A stretch of 64,000 nucleotides of DNA from Arthrobacter pityocampae (lineage in GTDB: Bacteria > Actinomycetota > Actinomycetes > Actinomycetales > Micrococcaceae): the NCBI RefSeq assembly GCF_002927275.1, contig NZ_PRKW01000005.1:248001-312000 (forward strand), written 5' to 3'. The position numbers and the translations under genes are program-made. The notes beneath the pieces were generated by a model. That model saw nothing but the letters and a program-made list of their open reading frames with translations. It was not told where the DNA came from and ran no database searches. This document shows, in pieces, positions 17,306 to 29,983 of this stretch. Numbering within the stretch: position 1 is the first letter of the stretch; each line of letters starts with the position of its first letter.

Positions 17306-17375
17306 GGAGACCTCCTCTGCAGGTCACTGATGCCTCCGGGCCGGCCGGCCCTGGGTCCACCCCTGAGACCGAGGA

Positions 17376-18161
17376 TCAGCGAGTTCCCATCGTAGCGAAG
17401 TATCCGGGGATGGCCGTGGTCCTGTCGCCGCTCATGGGGACGGCCTCGATGGTGACCGGCCCGTCGGCCAGCAGCTGCCACTGCGCCTCGGGGAACGCCG
17501 CGCGGCGTTCCCTCGCCCCGAACTGCCCGGGGACGGGTATGCCGCCGATGGCCTTGCGGAGTGGGTGTGGAATGCTGCCCGGGGTCGCGCCGAGGCTCTG
17601 CATGTAGCTCAGCGGAGTGCCCCGGTAGTTGGTCTCCGTGAGCAGGACGCGCCCGCGCCGCCCGGTCACGGTGTGGAGGCTCTGCGCGAGCTGCCGGCGC
17701 TGCGGGGGTCGCAGGACGTGGAAGACGCCGCGGACGAAGACGTTCATCTCCCCGTATTCCTCATACAGCATGTCTCCTGCACGGGACTCGGTGAGGTCGA
17801 GTGCGCGGAAGGAGACGGCCTGCCCGGCGTCGGTCTCCTGGCGGGCACGCCGCACCGCGCTCTCGGCGACGTCCACGCCGACGGCGGCTGGGAACCGGAG
17901 CGCGAGCCAGCGCGTCCACTGCCCGTTGCCGCACCCGACGTCGAGGACCGGCAGGGAGAAGTCCATGGATGAATCCATCGCCGGCGTGTACTGCTCCGCC
18001 TCGGGGCCGATGTCCGCGTCCCAGAGCACCTCGCCCCGCGTGCCGGTCGCCCGGACGTCGCTCCAGTAGCCCTCCCACGCCGCCGCAGGGTCGCGGGGGG
18101 TGTGCCGGGCGAGGCGTGCGACCTCGGGGACCATGAGGAGTTGACGGACGATGCGCAGCAT
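17376..18161 (-). CDS. Class I SAM-dependent methyltransferase
   Basis: A 261-residue protein. Motif I is LDVGCGNGQWTRWLA near residue 72, followed by the acidic end of beta2 (VGVDVAESAV), typical of class I methyltransferases. The substrate cannot be inferred. The ATG at 18161 lacks a clear ribosome site; another ATG ten codons later (MVPEVARLA) is possible. It is divergent from the GGDEF-EAL gene. Confidence 0.8.
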   Translation of the reverse strand: MLRIVRQLLMVPEVARLARHTPRDPAAAWEGYWSDVRATGTRGEVLWDADIGPEAEQYTPAMDSSMDFSLPVLDVGCGNGQWTRWLALRFPAAVGVDVAESAVRRARQETDAGQAVSFRALDLTESRAGDMLYEEYGEMNVFVRGVFHVLRPPQRRQLAQSLHTVTGRRGRVLLTETNYRGTPLSYMQSLGATPGSIPHPLRKAIGGIPVPGQFGARERRAAFPEAQWQLLADGPVTIEAVPMSGDRTTAIPGYFATMGTR

Positions 18162-18306
18162 AGGTCGAGGGTACAGACGCTCCCTGCGCTACAGGGTCAG
18201 CCAAGGATTTCCACAGGACGCGCCCGATCGGACGGCCGCGCGGATCGGCCCGCCTAGGCTGGCCGTGGCCATGACCGTCACGGCCGGTACAGAGGATGGG
18301 GACTGC

Positions 18307-20553
18307 ATGCGGCGCGACACGCCTCTCGCCGTCGACACGCGCCGTGGCGGTCGGTGGGACGCCACGCGGGTCCTGACCGCCGGGATGGTGATCCTGCTCG
18401 TCGTCTACACCGCGGGTCTGCTCCTGGGGGATCCGGACAGGTTCGAACCCTTCTCCGACGGATGGCTGTGCATCCTCACGGAGCTCGCCGCCGTGGCCCT
18501 GTGCATCGGTGCCGCGGTGCGCACCCGGTTCTCCGACCCGCAGATCCTGCTGGGGACCGGTGCCGTCATCGCCTACACGACGGGTGATGCGTACTACGCC
18601 GCATCGCTCGACGGCGCCGATTCGCTCGGGTTCACCTCGCTGGCGGACATCCCCTACCTGGCGTTCTACCCCCTGATGCTCGGGTCCCTCGCGATCGTGC
18701 TGGTGCGGAAGCTACGCGGCCTGATGTGGCCCGTCCTCCTGGACAGCCTCGTCGGCGCGCTCGCAGCCGCCTCGCTCATGGCGCTGATGCTGGCGCCGAT
18801 CCTGCAGACGGGCACCGCCGGCGGCACCTTCGTCGAGGTGGCCGTCACCGTCGCCTACCCGCTCCTGGACCTCCTGGTGGTGACCGCCGTCGGCGGGGTC
18901 CTGGCCTCGAAGGGCCTCGACATGGGGCCCCGCTGGCCGGTCCTGATCGCCGGGATGATCCTCTTCTCCGCCTCCGACGTCGCCTACGCGCTCGGCATCG
19001 AGGACTACAGTTCCGGATCCATCATCGACGCCGGCTGGGTGGCCGGTGTGGTGGCCGTGGCGGCGTGGGTCGACGGCGCGGCCGGGACCGGGCAGGGTCG
19101 CAGGAGCCGGGGTGTGCCGGAGCTCGCTGCGCCCCTGGTGTCCACGGCGTCCGCACTCGCGGTGCTCGTCATCGGCTCCCGGCTGGACATCCCGCTGCTC
19201 GCGGTGGTCTTCGCTGCCACCTCACTGGGTCTGGCGTCGGTACCCCTCGCGTTCCGGAACCGGATGCTCGTGTCCCTGGCGCGGACCGATGAGCTCACCG
19301 GACTGCCGAACCGCCGCGCGCTGCTGACCGACGTCCCCGACCGGCTGGCCGAGGGTGGTACCGGCGCGCTGTTCATCGTCGATCTCGACCGCTTCAAACA
19401 TGTGAACGACGCACTCGGGCACGACGTCGGGGACGCACTCCTCGTGCAGGTCGGCCGGCGCTTCCGGCGGCAGGTGCGCCCGGGCGACCTCCTCGCGCGC
19501 CTCGGCGGTGACGAGTTCGCCGTGTTCGTCAGCGGCGTGACGGAGGACGGCGCCGTCGCCGCGGCGCGGCGGCTGGGAGCCGAACTCGCCGGCCCGGTGG
19601 AGCTCGGCACGTCCTCCCTGCAGGTCAGCGCCAGCATCGGGATCGCCCTGACGCCGCGGGACGGCACCGACCTCAGCCTGCTCATGCGCAAGGCCGATAT
19701 CGCCATGTTCCGCGCGAAGGCGCAGCGCACCGGCTTCCACGTGTACGACACGACGGACGACGACGACGGCGAGCTGCGGCTGAGGACCGTCCAGGAGATC
19801 CGCGCGGCGCTCGCCGAGGACCAGTTCGAGCTGCACTACCAGCCGAAGGTCCGCCTGGCCGACCACGAGGTCATCGGGGTGGAGGCCCTCGTCCGCTGGA
19901 ACCACCCCACGCGCGGGCAACTGCCGCCGAGCGCGTTCCTCCCGCTCGCCGAGGAGGCGGGCCTGATGCCGCAGCTGTCCGCGCTCGTCCTCCGGCGGGC
20001 GGTCCGGCGGGTCTCTCGCTGGCGAGCGGAGGGCCTGGACGTCATCGTGGCGGTGAACATGTCCGGGTCGTGCATCCTGCCGTGCCTCCCGCACGACATC
20101 GCGGGCCTGCTCGAGCGGCACGACGTGCCGGCGTCCTGCCTCATGCTCGAGATCACCGAGGACGTCCTGATGTCCACGCCGACGGGGACTGCCGGGATTC
20201 TCGCCCGCCTGCGGGCCGCCGGCGTGCAGATCTCGATCGACGACTTCGGCACCGGATACAGCTCGCTGGCCTACCTGCGGGACCTTCCCGTCGACGAACT
20301 GAAGCTCGACCGCTCCTTCGTCACGGCGATGGAGGGCGACCCGCGGGCCGGGGCGCTCGTCGGCTCGATCATCGACCTGGCGCACAGCCTGGGCCTCCGG
20401 GTGGTCGCCGAGGGCGTCAACGGCGAGCAGACCCGCGAGGAACTGCTGACCCGTGGATGCGATTTCGGGCAGGGTTTCCACCTCGCCATGCCGCTCCCCG
20501 CGTCCGAGGTCGGACCCTGGCTGGCGGCCCGCGGCGTGGCGGCAGGCTGTTGA
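18307..20553 (+). CDS. Membrane-bound diguanylate cyclase/phosphodiesterase (GGDEF-EAL)
   Basis: A 748-residue protein. Residues 1 to about 310 hold about eight to ten membrane segments with no soluble sensor domain. The GGDEF domain has an intact active site, GGDEF at 400-404, preceded at the correct distance by an inhibitory-site RxxD (RPGD). The EAL domain begins around residue 500: EALVRW (E526), VNMSG, LEITED, DDFGTGYSSL, LKLDRSF, VAEGV and the C-terminal GQGF are all present, so the metal and catalytic residues appear intact. It should be able to make and break c-di-GMP. The start follows GAGGATGGGG. An orphan response regulator gene follows 101 bp later. Confidence 0.92.
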   Translation: MRRDTPLAVDTRRGGRWDATRVLTAGMVILLVVYTAGLLLGDPDRFEPFSDGWLCILTELAAVALCIGAAVRTRFSDPQILLGTGAVIAYTTGDAYYAASLDGADSLGFTSLADIPYLAFYPLMLGSLAIVLVRKLRGLMWPVLLDSLVGALAAASLMALMLAPILQTGTAGGTFVEVAVTVAYPLLDLLVVTAVGGVLASKGLDMGPRWPVLIAGMILFSASDVAYALGIEDYSSGSIIDAGWVAGVVAVAAWVDGAAGTGQGRRSRGVPELAAPLVSTASALAVLVIGSRLDIPLLAVVFAATSLGLASVPLAFRNRMLVSLARTDELTGLPNRRALLTDVPDRLAEGGTGALFIVDLDRFKHVNDALGHDVGDALLVQVGRRFRRQVRPGDLLARLGGDEFAVFVSGVTEDGAVAAARRLGAELAGPVELGTSSLQVSASIGIALTPRDGTDLSLLMRKADIAMFRAKAQRTGFHVYDTTDDDDGELRLRTVQEIRAALAEDQFELHYQPKVRLADHEVIGVEALVRWNHPTRGQLPPSAFLPLAEEAGLMPQLSALVLRRAVRRVSRWRAEGLDVIVAVNMSGSCILPCLPHDIAGLLERHDVPASCLMLEITEDVLMSTPTGTAGILARLRAAGVQISIDDFGTGYSSLAYLRDLPVDELKLDRSFVTAMEGDPRAGALVGSIIDLAHSLGLRVVAEGVNGEQTREELLTRGCDFGQGFHLAMPLPASEVGPWLAARGVAAGC

Positions 20554-20654
20554 CGGGGGAGCCTGCGGGCGCGGGTGGACGCCCCGACCCACAACACGCA
20601 GGACGCACCGCGATGCACTCGGTCGCGGGAGCAACATCTGGCAGGGTGTTAGCC

Positions 20655-21440
20655 ATGACACCTGATCCCGACGCGCGTGTCGCGCTCATCATCGAAGACG
20701 ACGCCGATGTGCGGCAGTTGCTGGTCATGACGCTCGGCATGAACGGCTTCACGACGGTCGAAGCCGAGAACGGGCGCCAGGGTGTCGCGCTCGTCCGCGA
20801 CCGCCGACCCGACCTGGTGACGCTCGACCTGAACCTCCCGGACATCGACGGCGTCGAGGTGTGCCGCCAGATCCGCCCCCTGACGGACGCCTACGTCATC
20901 ATGATCACGGCGCGGCAGGACGAGATCGACCGCCTCATCGGACTGGAGATCGGGGCGGACGACTTCGTGGTGAAACCGTTCAGCCCCCGCGAGGTCGGGG
21001 CGCGGGTGAACGCGATGTTCCGCCGCCCGCGGAGCACCGTGCGGGACGACTCCCAGCCCCGGCCGGGCACGGAGGCGGCCGGGCCGCAGCCCGTGGCGGC
21101 GGCCCCGGCCGCGCCGGAACCGGTGGCGGGGATGCTGACCCATGGATCCCTCAGCATCGACACCGAGGGCCGTATCGCGATGCTCGACGGCGTCGAACTG
21201 CCGCTCACGCGGATCGAATTCGACCTGCTGGCCACGCTGGTCTCCGGACCCCGCCGCGTCTGGCCGCGCGAGACCCTGCTCGCCCGCATCTGGGGCGACG
21301 GGTGGGTCAACGACCAGCACCTCGTCGAAGTGCACATCCGGAACCTGCGGAAGAAGCTGGGCGAGGACACGAAGGCACCCCGGTTCATCAGGACGGTGCG
21401 CGGCGTCGGTTACAGGATGATGCCGCCCAGCGCCGACTGA
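20655..21440 (+). CDS. Orphan OmpR-family response regulator (paralogue 1)
   Basis: A 261-residue protein. Its receiver domain has acidic pocket EDD (14-16), phospho-acceptor D58 (TLDLNLPD), and K107 (VKPFSPRE). An Ala/Pro-rich linker follows (about 120-155), then a winged-helix DNA-binding domain ending IRTVRGVGYRMMP. No histidine kinase is adjacent. It is very similar to the regulator at 33327-34055, sharing TARQDEIDRLIGLEIGADDF exactly. Its 3' end overlaps the convergent Hpt-like gene by 31 bp. Upstream is the GGDEF-EAL gene, so it may control c-di-GMP-linked functions. Confidence 0.9.
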   Translation: MTPDPDARVALIIEDDADVRQLLVMTLGMNGFTTVEAENGRQGVALVRDRRPDLVTLDLNLPDIDGVEVCRQIRPLTDAYVIMITARQDEIDRLIGLEIGADDFVVKPFSPREVGARVNAMFRRPRSTVRDDSQPRPGTEAAGPQPVAAAPAAPEPVAGMLTHGSLSIDTEGRIAMLDGVELPLTRIEFDLLATLVSGPRRVWPRETLLARIWGDGWVNDQHLVEVHIRNLRKKLGEDTKAPRFIRTVRGVGYRMMPPSAD

Positions 21441-21754
21441 CAGTCCAGTGCGAGGCTGCGCAGCCGTGCGATCGCGGGCCCGTGCTCGGAGGGCGCACCG
21501 ATGAATGCCAGCGCCCCGGACGATTCCTCCGCGAGCCGGCACGCGCCCACCATGGACGCACTCACGTGGAGGCTGAGCAGGGCGACGACGACGGCGTCCG
21601 CGGACCCCGCGGCGAAGGCCGCCTCCACGGCGTCGATCCGCTGCGGGAGCAGCCGAACGAAGATCTGCGCGAACTCCAGGGCACCCGCCGGATCGGAGAG
21701 TTCCTCCCCGAGATGCTCGAGGGTCCGCCGGTCGAGCGCGGGTAGCTGTGACAC
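21410..21754 (-). CDS. Hpt-domain-like protein with displaced histidine
   Basis: A 114-residue all-helical protein from a GTG at 21754 with AGGA five bases before. The pattern LDRRTLEHLGEEL, FAQIFVRLLPQRIDAVEAAF and SLHVSASMVGACRLAE follows histidine phosphotransfer (Hpt) domains. Aligned to the Hpt consensus (AHSLKGSSANVGA), the phospho-acceptor position is Leu60 and a histidine stands three residues later (H63), where the conserved lysine would be. It may thus be a non-canonical or inactive phosphorelay protein. It overlaps the response regulator tail-to-tail. A longer start at 21889 adds an Arg-rich tail and is not preferred. Confidence 0.6.
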   Translation of the reverse strand: MSQLPALDRRTLEHLGEELSDPAGALEFAQIFVRLLPQRIDAVEAAFAAGSADAVVVALLSLHVSASMVGACRLAEESSGALAFIGAPSEHGPAIARLRSLALDCQSALGGIIL

Positions 21755-21956
21755 GGCGATCCTGTCGGTTGCTGGGCGGGAGCGGCTGACGGTCGAGGCC
21801 GCCCACCGGTTCCGGTGGACGGACCGGAACCAGCGGGCAGATCGAGGAGAACTCTGCTCCTGCACTCCACTCTGGCCCCCGGGCCTCAAAGACGCCGTGC
21901 CGGAACTGCGAAAGAAAACCGAAGAAAGGGCGAAGGTCGGCTCGAGCCGGGTGCGC

Positions 21957-22988
21957 CTACGCGAGCAGCTCGCGGACCATCGGGATGACCTTGGTGCCGT
22001 AGAGCTCGATGCTGTGCAGGAGCTTGGCGTGGGGCAGCGGTCCGGCGCTGTACTTCAGGTCGAAGCGGTCGATCCCGAGTGCCTGTGCGGTCGCGGCGAT
22101 CTTCCGCGCGACGGTCTCCGGTGATCCCACGTACAGGGAGCCGGAATCCGCCTCGTGCTCGAACTCCTCGCGCGTCGTCGGGCCCCAGCCGCGTTCCCGG
22201 CCGATGCGGTCGCGCATGATCCGGTTGTCGGGCCACAGTTCCTCGCGGGCCTGTTCGTCGGAGTCGGCGATGTACCCGGGCGAGTGGACGCCGATGGGCA
22301 GCGTGGGCCGGCCGAACTGGGCCAGGGCCCGGTGGTACAGGTCCACGTAGGGCGCGAACCGCGCAGGGTCGCCGCCGATGATCGCGAGCATCAGCGGCAT
22401 CCCGTAGCGGGCTGCCCGCACCACGGATTCGGGGCTGCCGCCGACGCCGATCCACGTCTTCAGGCGCCCGTTCCCGGTCTTCGGGTACACCTCGTGGTTC
22501 GTCAGGCCGGGGCGGGTGCTGCCGGACCAGGTGACGGGACCCTCCTCGATGAGCTTCGAGAACAGGTCCAGCTTCTCCTCGAACAACCGCTCGTAGTCGG
22601 AGAGCTCGTAGCCGAAGAGCGGGAAGGACTCCGTGAAGGAACCGCGCCCGAGGATGATCTCGGCGCGGCCGTTCGAGGCGGCGTCGAGGGTGGCGAAGCG
22701 CTGGTAGACGCGCACGGGGTCGTCGGAGCTGAGCACGGTCACGGCCGACCCGAGACGGATGCGCGCCGTCTGCCCGGCGATGGCCGCGAGGACGGTCTCG
22801 GGCGCGGAGATCGCGAAGTCGTCGCGGTGGTGCTCGCCGAGGCCGATGAAGTCGACTCCCACCTGGTCGGCGAGGACGGCCTCGGCGATCACGTTGCGGA
22901 TGACCTGCGGGTACGGGACGGGGGTGCCGTCCTCACCACGGGTGACATCCCCGAAGGTGTCGAGTCCGAGTTCCAGTTGGCGTGCCAT
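21957..22988 (-). CDS. LLM-class flavin-dependent oxidoreductase
   Basis: A 343-residue luciferase-like TIM-barrel protein. Typical marks are VGVDFIGLGEHHRDDF, IRLGSAVTVLSSDDPVRVYQ, ILGRGSFTESFPLFGY and WIGVGGSPESVVRAARYG. Members use reduced FMN or F420; which cofactor and substrate apply here cannot be read. The 202 bp upstream of the Hpt gene contain no further gene. Confidence 0.88.
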   Translation of the reverse strand: MARQLELGLDTFGDVTRGEDGTPVPYPQVIRNVIAEAVLADQVGVDFIGLGEHHRDDFAISAPETVLAAIAGQTARIRLGSAVTVLSSDDPVRVYQRFATLDAASNGRAEIILGRGSFTESFPLFGYELSDYERLFEEKLDLFSKLIEEGPVTWSGSTRPGLTNHEVYPKTGNGRLKTWIGVGGSPESVVRAARYGMPLMLAIIGGDPARFAPYVDLYHRALAQFGRPTLPIGVHSPGYIADSDEQAREELWPDNRIMRDRIGRERGWGPTTREEFEHEADSGSLYVGSPETVARKIAATAQALGIDRFDLKYSAGPLPHAKLLHSIELYGTKVIPMVRELLA

Positions 22989-23093
22989 GATGATGCTCCC
23001 GTGCTCGGTGTGCCGGCCCGCCCTGGGCCTGCTGGTGGAACGGACCAGCCCCCCGCGTTATTCCATGCAAACGTATCTAGTGGGCACCCTGGA

Positions 23094-24137
23094 CTAGCGT
23101 CGGCTCTCCTGCAGCGCCCCCGCTGCTCGATCCGCCCGGGCGATGCTCGGTGCATCCGAGAGGTCGACACCGGCCCGCGCCGCAGCAGCCTGCGCGGCTG
23201 CCGATGTCAGGTCGGGCAGGACGAAACGCTCCGGGACGATCCGGGCATCCTGCGCGGCATGCGCGCGCTGGTCCCGGGCCAGTGCGGGAGCGGACAGCTC
23301 GGCGGCCTGCACCGTGGCCGTGGTGACCGCCACCGGGGCGCCGGTCAGCGCCGGGCCGATCAGGGGCACGTAGCCGACGGCGTGCCCGGAACGGTTGGGG
23401 TGGTACGAGTCCGAGACGGGGCTCGCCAGGCCGTTCAGCCACTCGACGTCGTCGCACACCGCATGCCCGGTGAATGCCGTCGTCGGATCCCGGAAGGTGA
23501 AGCCCGCGGCGGTGGCCGCCGCCCCCGTCGTCCGGTTGAGCAGGTCCGCCGTCGCGTTCAGGCGTGCCTCCTCGGTGGGCGAGAACCAGGTGGCTGCATT
23601 GCAGTCCTCGCCGTTGAAGATCCGCGGATAGCCCGCCACGGTGACGGACGCCTGCGGCGCCCGGGCGCGGATCTGGCCGTACAGCGACCCGAGCCGGCCG
23701 GGGAGTTGCCCGGTGATGACGGCCTGGGCGCGGTCGATCGCGGCGGTGCAGTTGCTCATCCACGCAGGCTTCGCGCACTCGGTCAGGACCGCGGCGAACG
23801 CGGCGTCGTTACCGCCGACGCTCACGGACACGAACGACGTCGACGGCGTCAGCGCGCCCAGCTGGGCGGCCGCCACGTCGGCGACGGTGGCGCCGGAACA
23901 GGCGCGGAAGTCCAGGGCGTACCCCTTCGCGCTCGCGATGAGGGCGGGGAAGGCATGGACGGACCGCTGGCAGGTCGTCCCGTCCGCCAGGTAGACCCGT
24001 GTGCCGGTACCCGACGAGTACGAGTCGCCCAGGGCCACGTACGAGGCGGGCGCTGCCGCGGCGGGCTGCGCGGGAACCACGACGGCGGCGAGGAGGGCCA
24101 GGGCAGCGGCGGCGGAACGGAGGCGGGGAATCGTCAT
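23094..24137 (-). CDS. Secreted SGNH/GDSL hydrolase
   Basis: A 347-residue protein with a Sec signal peptide (MTIPRLRSAAAALALLAAVV, cleavage after AAAA near residue 29). The SGNH blocks are GDSYSSGTG (Ser), SVGGNDAAF (Gly/Asn) and DSYHPNRSGH (Asp/His dyad). It has six cysteines (C52, C73, C124, C132, C178, C211), as in Streptomyces secreted lipases/esterases, so disulfides are likely. The C-terminal 70 residues are Ala-rich and outside the catalytic fold. Start preceded by AGGAGCATCA. Confidence 0.88.
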   Translation of the reverse strand: MTIPRLRSAAAALALLAAVVVPAQPAAAAPASYVALGDSYSSGTGTRVYLADGTTCQRSVHAFPALIASAKGYALDFRACSGATVADVAAAQLGALTPSTSFVSVSVGGNDAAFAAVLTECAKPAWMSNCTAAIDRAQAVITGQLPGRLGSLYGQIRARAPQASVTVAGYPRIFNGEDCNAATWFSPTEEARLNATADLLNRTTGAAATAAGFTFRDPTTAFTGHAVCDDVEWLNGLASPVSDSYHPNRSGHAVGYVPLIGPALTGAPVAVTTATVQAAELSAPALARDQRAHAAQDARIVPERFVLPDLTSAAAQAAAARAGVDLSDAPSIARADRAAGALQESRR

Positions 24138-24279
24138 TGATGCTCCTGGTGCGGAAGGGACTGGTGGGGCCACGCTAGCCCTGCGCGGGGTACGTACGGG
24201 AGCCCTGCGCCGAGGCGGTACCCGGCGCCCTTCCGCCGGGCCGGGGCGGCGGGTAGGCTTCCGCCCGGCCCTGGAGCCT

Positions 24280-24309
24280 TTGCCTCCCGTCCGGCGCGCG
24301 CGGTACGCT
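24280..24309 (+). promoter_or_regulatory. Candidate promoter of the glycine operon
   Basis: TTGCCT (24280-24285) and TACGCT (24304-24309) are separated by 18 bp and lie about 50 bp before the first riboswitch helix. Confidence 0.4.
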
Positions 24310-24360
24310 GTGGGACGGCTCACATACCGCACGACACAACTGAATACGCCACCGATCTGC

Positions 24361-24559
24361 AGCGGGAGAGTTCTGCTGGTGACCCACACACCGGCAGGCG
24401 CCGTAGGAGCAAATCCTCCCCAGGAATCTCTCAGGCGAAAGTACCGCTGCGGCTAGGCAACTCTGGAAAGCAGCCCCGGACGGCGTCCGGCGCTCACCGA
24501 CGGTGCAAGCAGGCATGGAGTCCTGCGGAAACTCTCAGGTCCCCTACAGAGCGGGGAGG
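24361..24559 (+). promoter_or_regulatory. Tandem glycine riboswitch
   Basis: Two glycine aptamers are recognisable. Aptamer 1 spans AGCGGGAGAG (24361) to CAGGCGAAAGTACCGCT (to about 24449), including GGAGCAAATCCTCC and CTCTCAGG. Aptamer 2 starts GCGGCTAGGCAACTCTGG and includes CCGACGGTGCAAGC and AACTCTCAGGTCCC up to the GCGGGGAGGA segment near 24559. This tandem arrangement is the classic glycine-responsive leader of gcv operons. It should raise expression of the downstream genes when glycine is abundant. Confidence 0.93.
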
Positions 24560-24613
24560 AACCCGACCAGGCCCGCGCACGCCCGCGCACCTCATCTGAC
24601 GTACGGAGTTCCC

Positions 24614-27466
<2,853 letters not shown>

Positions 27467-27473
27467 GAACCCC

Positions 27474-28607
27474 ATGAGCGAGCAGAGCAGGCACACAGCC
27501 CTGTCCACCCGGCACGAGGCGCACGGGGCATCCTTCACCGACTTCGGCGGCTGGCAGATGCCCCTGAAGTACCGCAGCGAACTCGAGGAGCACCACACGG
27601 TCCGCCGGGCCGCCGGACTCTTCGACCTCTCCCACATGGGCGAGGTCCTCGTCAGCGGCCCCCAGGCGGCCGCCTTCCTCAACTACGCCCTCGTCAGCAA
27701 CCTCGCGGTGATCCCCGTCGGGAAGGCGAAGTACTCCCTGATCTGCACCGCCGACGGCGGGGTGATCGACGACCTCATCACGTACCGGCTCGCCGAGGAC
27801 TCCTTCCTCGTGGTGCCGAACGCCTCCAACGCCGACGTCGTCGCCGGGGAACTCCGGCAGCGCGCCGCGGGCTTCGACGTCGCCGTCGAGGACCAGTCCG
27901 ACACCACGGCCCTCGTCGCCGTGCAGGGACCCACCGCCGAGGCCGTCCTCCTGGATCTGGCGCGCCCCGAGGACGCAGCCACCATCCGGGACCTGAAGTA
28001 CTACGCGGCCGTCGAGGTGGAGCTCGCGGGGCTGCCGGTCCTGCTGGCCCGCACCGGGTACACCGGGGAGGACGGCTTCGAGATCTACGTCGGCACGAAC
28101 TTCGCGGTGCGCCTGTGGGACGCCGCCCTGGAGGCCGGTGCTGCCCACGGGCTCCAGCCCTGCGGCCTGGCGGCCCGTGATTCGCTCCGGCTGGAGGCCG
28201 GCATGCCCCTGTACGGGCACGAACTCGGTCTCGACACCACTCCTTTCGAGGCCGGTCTCGGCCCCGTGGTCAGCATCAAGAAGGCCGACGACTTCGTGGG
28301 CCGCGCCGTGCTCGAACCCCTCAAGGCCGTCGAGCCCGCCCGCCGCCTCGTCGGCCTCCGCGCCGTCGGGCGCCGCTCGGCCCGCGCCGGGTACGACGTC
28401 GTCGTCGACGGGGCGCCGGTCGGCACCGTCACGTCCGGGCTGCCCAGCCCCACGCTCGGCTATCCGATCGCCCTCGCCTACGTGGACGCCGCGCACGCCG
28501 CCGTCGGCACCGAGGTGCAGGTGGACCTGCGCGGCCGCCCGGAGCCCTTCACCGTGATTCCCACACCGTTCTACCGGCGCGAGAAGCCCGCGGGTGCGCC
28601 GCAGTGA
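27474..28607 (+). CDS. gcvT: Glycine cleavage system aminomethyltransferase, T-protein
   Basis: A 377-residue protein. It transfers the methylene group from lipoyl-GcvH to THF, giving 5,10-methylene-THF and ammonia. [34 protein letters not shown] and [17 protein letters not shown] are T-protein hallmarks. Its stop overlaps the sdaA GTG start by four bases. No gcvH lies between gcvT and sdaA or elsewhere in the window. Confidence 0.95.
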   Translation: MSEQSRHTALSTRHEAHGASFTDFGGWQMPLKYRSELEEHHTVRRAAGLFDLSHMGEVLVSGPQAAAFLNYALVSNLAVIPVGKAKYSLICTADGGVIDDLITYRLAEDSFLVVPNASNADVVAGELRQRAAGFDVAVEDQSDTTALVAVQGPTAEAVLLDLARPEDAATIRDLKYYAAVEVELAGLPVLLARTGYTGEDGFEIYVGTNFAVRLWDAALEAGAAHGLQPCGLAARDSLRLEAGMPLYGHELGLDTTPFEAGLGPVVSIKKADDFVGRAVLEPLKAVEPARRLVGLRAVGRRSARAGYDVVVDGAPVGTVTSGLPSPTLGYPIALAYVDAAHAAVGTEVQVDLRGRPEPFTVIPTPFYRREKPAGAPQ

Positions 28608-29977
28608 CCATCAGCGCCTTCGACCTCTTCAAGATCGGGATCGGCCCCTCCAGTTCGCACACCGGCGGACCGATGACCGCCGCCTACCTCTTCACCGACC
28701 GGCTCCGCACGGACGGACTTCTGGCCGGCGTGCAGCGCGTGCAGGTGGATCTCTTCGGCTCCCTGGGCGTGACGGGCCACGGCCACGGCACGGTGAAGGC
28801 CGTGCTCCTCGGCCTCGAGGGGGACCAGCCACACCTTGTGGACCCCACCACGGCGGACGCCCGCGTCGCCGCCATCGGTGAAGGCCGGTCCCTCGATCTC
28901 GCCGGCGAGCTCCGGATCACCTTCGACCCGGAAACGGATGTGCTGCTGCACCGACGCCAGCGGCTGGACTACCACACCAATGGCATGCGCTTCTCGGCAT
29001 ATTCAGCTGGAGGGGAGAAGATTCTGTCACGGGAATACTTCTCCGTCGGCGGCGGGTTCGTGCTCGACGAGGACGAGATCGGCTCCGAGACGGCGGCCGT
29101 GGAGCCGGTCCCGGTGACCCACCCGTTCGACACCGCAGACCAGTTGCTGGACCTCTGCCGGCGGACCGGCTCGTCCTTCTCGGACGTCGTCCTCGCCAAC
29201 GAACTGTCCCTGCGGTCGGAGGCCGAGGTCAGGGAGGGACTGCTCGGGATCTGGGCGGTCATGGAGGACACCATCCGGCGCGGCACGACGACGGGCGGCA
29301 TCCTGCCCGGCGGGCTGAGTGTCCGGCGCAGGGCGGATCGGCAGCGGCAGCTGCTCGAGAAGGCCGACGACCCGACCGACCGCCTCGGCACCATGGAGTG
29401 GGTCACCCTCTTCGCCCTGGCCGTCAACGAGGAGAACGCCGCCGGCGGACGCGTGGTCACGGCACCGACCAACGGGGCGGCGGGGATCATCCCGGCGGTC
29501 CTGAAGTACTACGTGGACTTCGTCCCGGGAGCCGACGACGACGGCGTGGTCCGGTTCCTGCTCGCGGCGACCGCCGTCGGGTCCCTGTTCAAGAAGAACG
29601 CGTCGATCTCCGGCGCGGAGGTCGGCTGCCAGGGCGAGGTGGGTTCGGCGTGCGCCATGGCCGCCGGGGCCTTGGCCGAAGTGCTCGGCGGCACCCCGGA
29701 GCAGGTCGAGAACGCCGCGGAGATCGGGATCGAGCACAACCTCGGACTGACCTGCGACCCCGTGGGAGGGCTCGTGCAGATCCCGTGCATCGAGCGCAAC
29801 GCGGTCGGGGCGATGAAGGCCATCACCGCCGCCCGGATGGCCGTGCGCGGGGACGGGCAGCACCACGTCTCGCTCGACGTCGCCATCAAGACCATGCGGG
29901 ACACCGGCGCCGACATGATGGACAAGTACAAGGAGACCGCGCGCGGCGGGCTGGCCCTGAACGTCGTGGAGTGCTGA
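28604..29977 (+). CDS. sdaA: L-serine ammonia-lyase (iron-sulfur type)
   Basis: A 457-residue protein of the fused single-chain bacterial type. It deaminates serine to pyruvate using a [4Fe-4S] cluster. [13 protein letters not shown] is the N-terminal signature. The cysteines in [14 protein letters not shown] and [18 protein letters not shown] are the likely cluster ligands. GTG start in a GTGA overlap with gcvT. Within a glycine-induced operon it disposes of serine made from glycine. Confidence 0.95.
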   Translation: MTISAFDLFKIGIGPSSSHTGGPMTAAYLFTDRLRTDGLLAGVQRVQVDLFGSLGVTGHGHGTVKAVLLGLEGDQPHLVDPTTADARVAAIGEGRSLDLAGELRITFDPETDVLLHRRQRLDYHTNGMRFSAYSAGGEKILSREYFSVGGGFVLDEDEIGSETAAVEPVPVTHPFDTADQLLDLCRRTGSSFSDVVLANELSLRSEAEVREGLLGIWAVMEDTIRRGTTTGGILPGGLSVRRRADRQRQLLEKADDPTDRLGTMEWVTLFALAVNEENAAGGRVVTAPTNGAAGIIPAVLKYYVDFVPGADDDGVVRFLLAATAVGSLFKKNASISGAEVGCQGEVGSACAMAAGALAEVLGGTPEQVENAAEIGIEHNLGLTCDPVGGLVQIPCIERNAVGAMKAITAARMAVRGDGQHHVSLDVAIKTMRDTGADMMDKYKETARGGLALNVVEC

Positions 29978-29983
29978 CCGTCC

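Noticed and set aside
22155-24140. A 661-codon plus-strand frame across the oxidoreductase and GDSL genes
   Set aside because: Antisense to two recognisable proteins; composition typical of GC-rich shadow frames.
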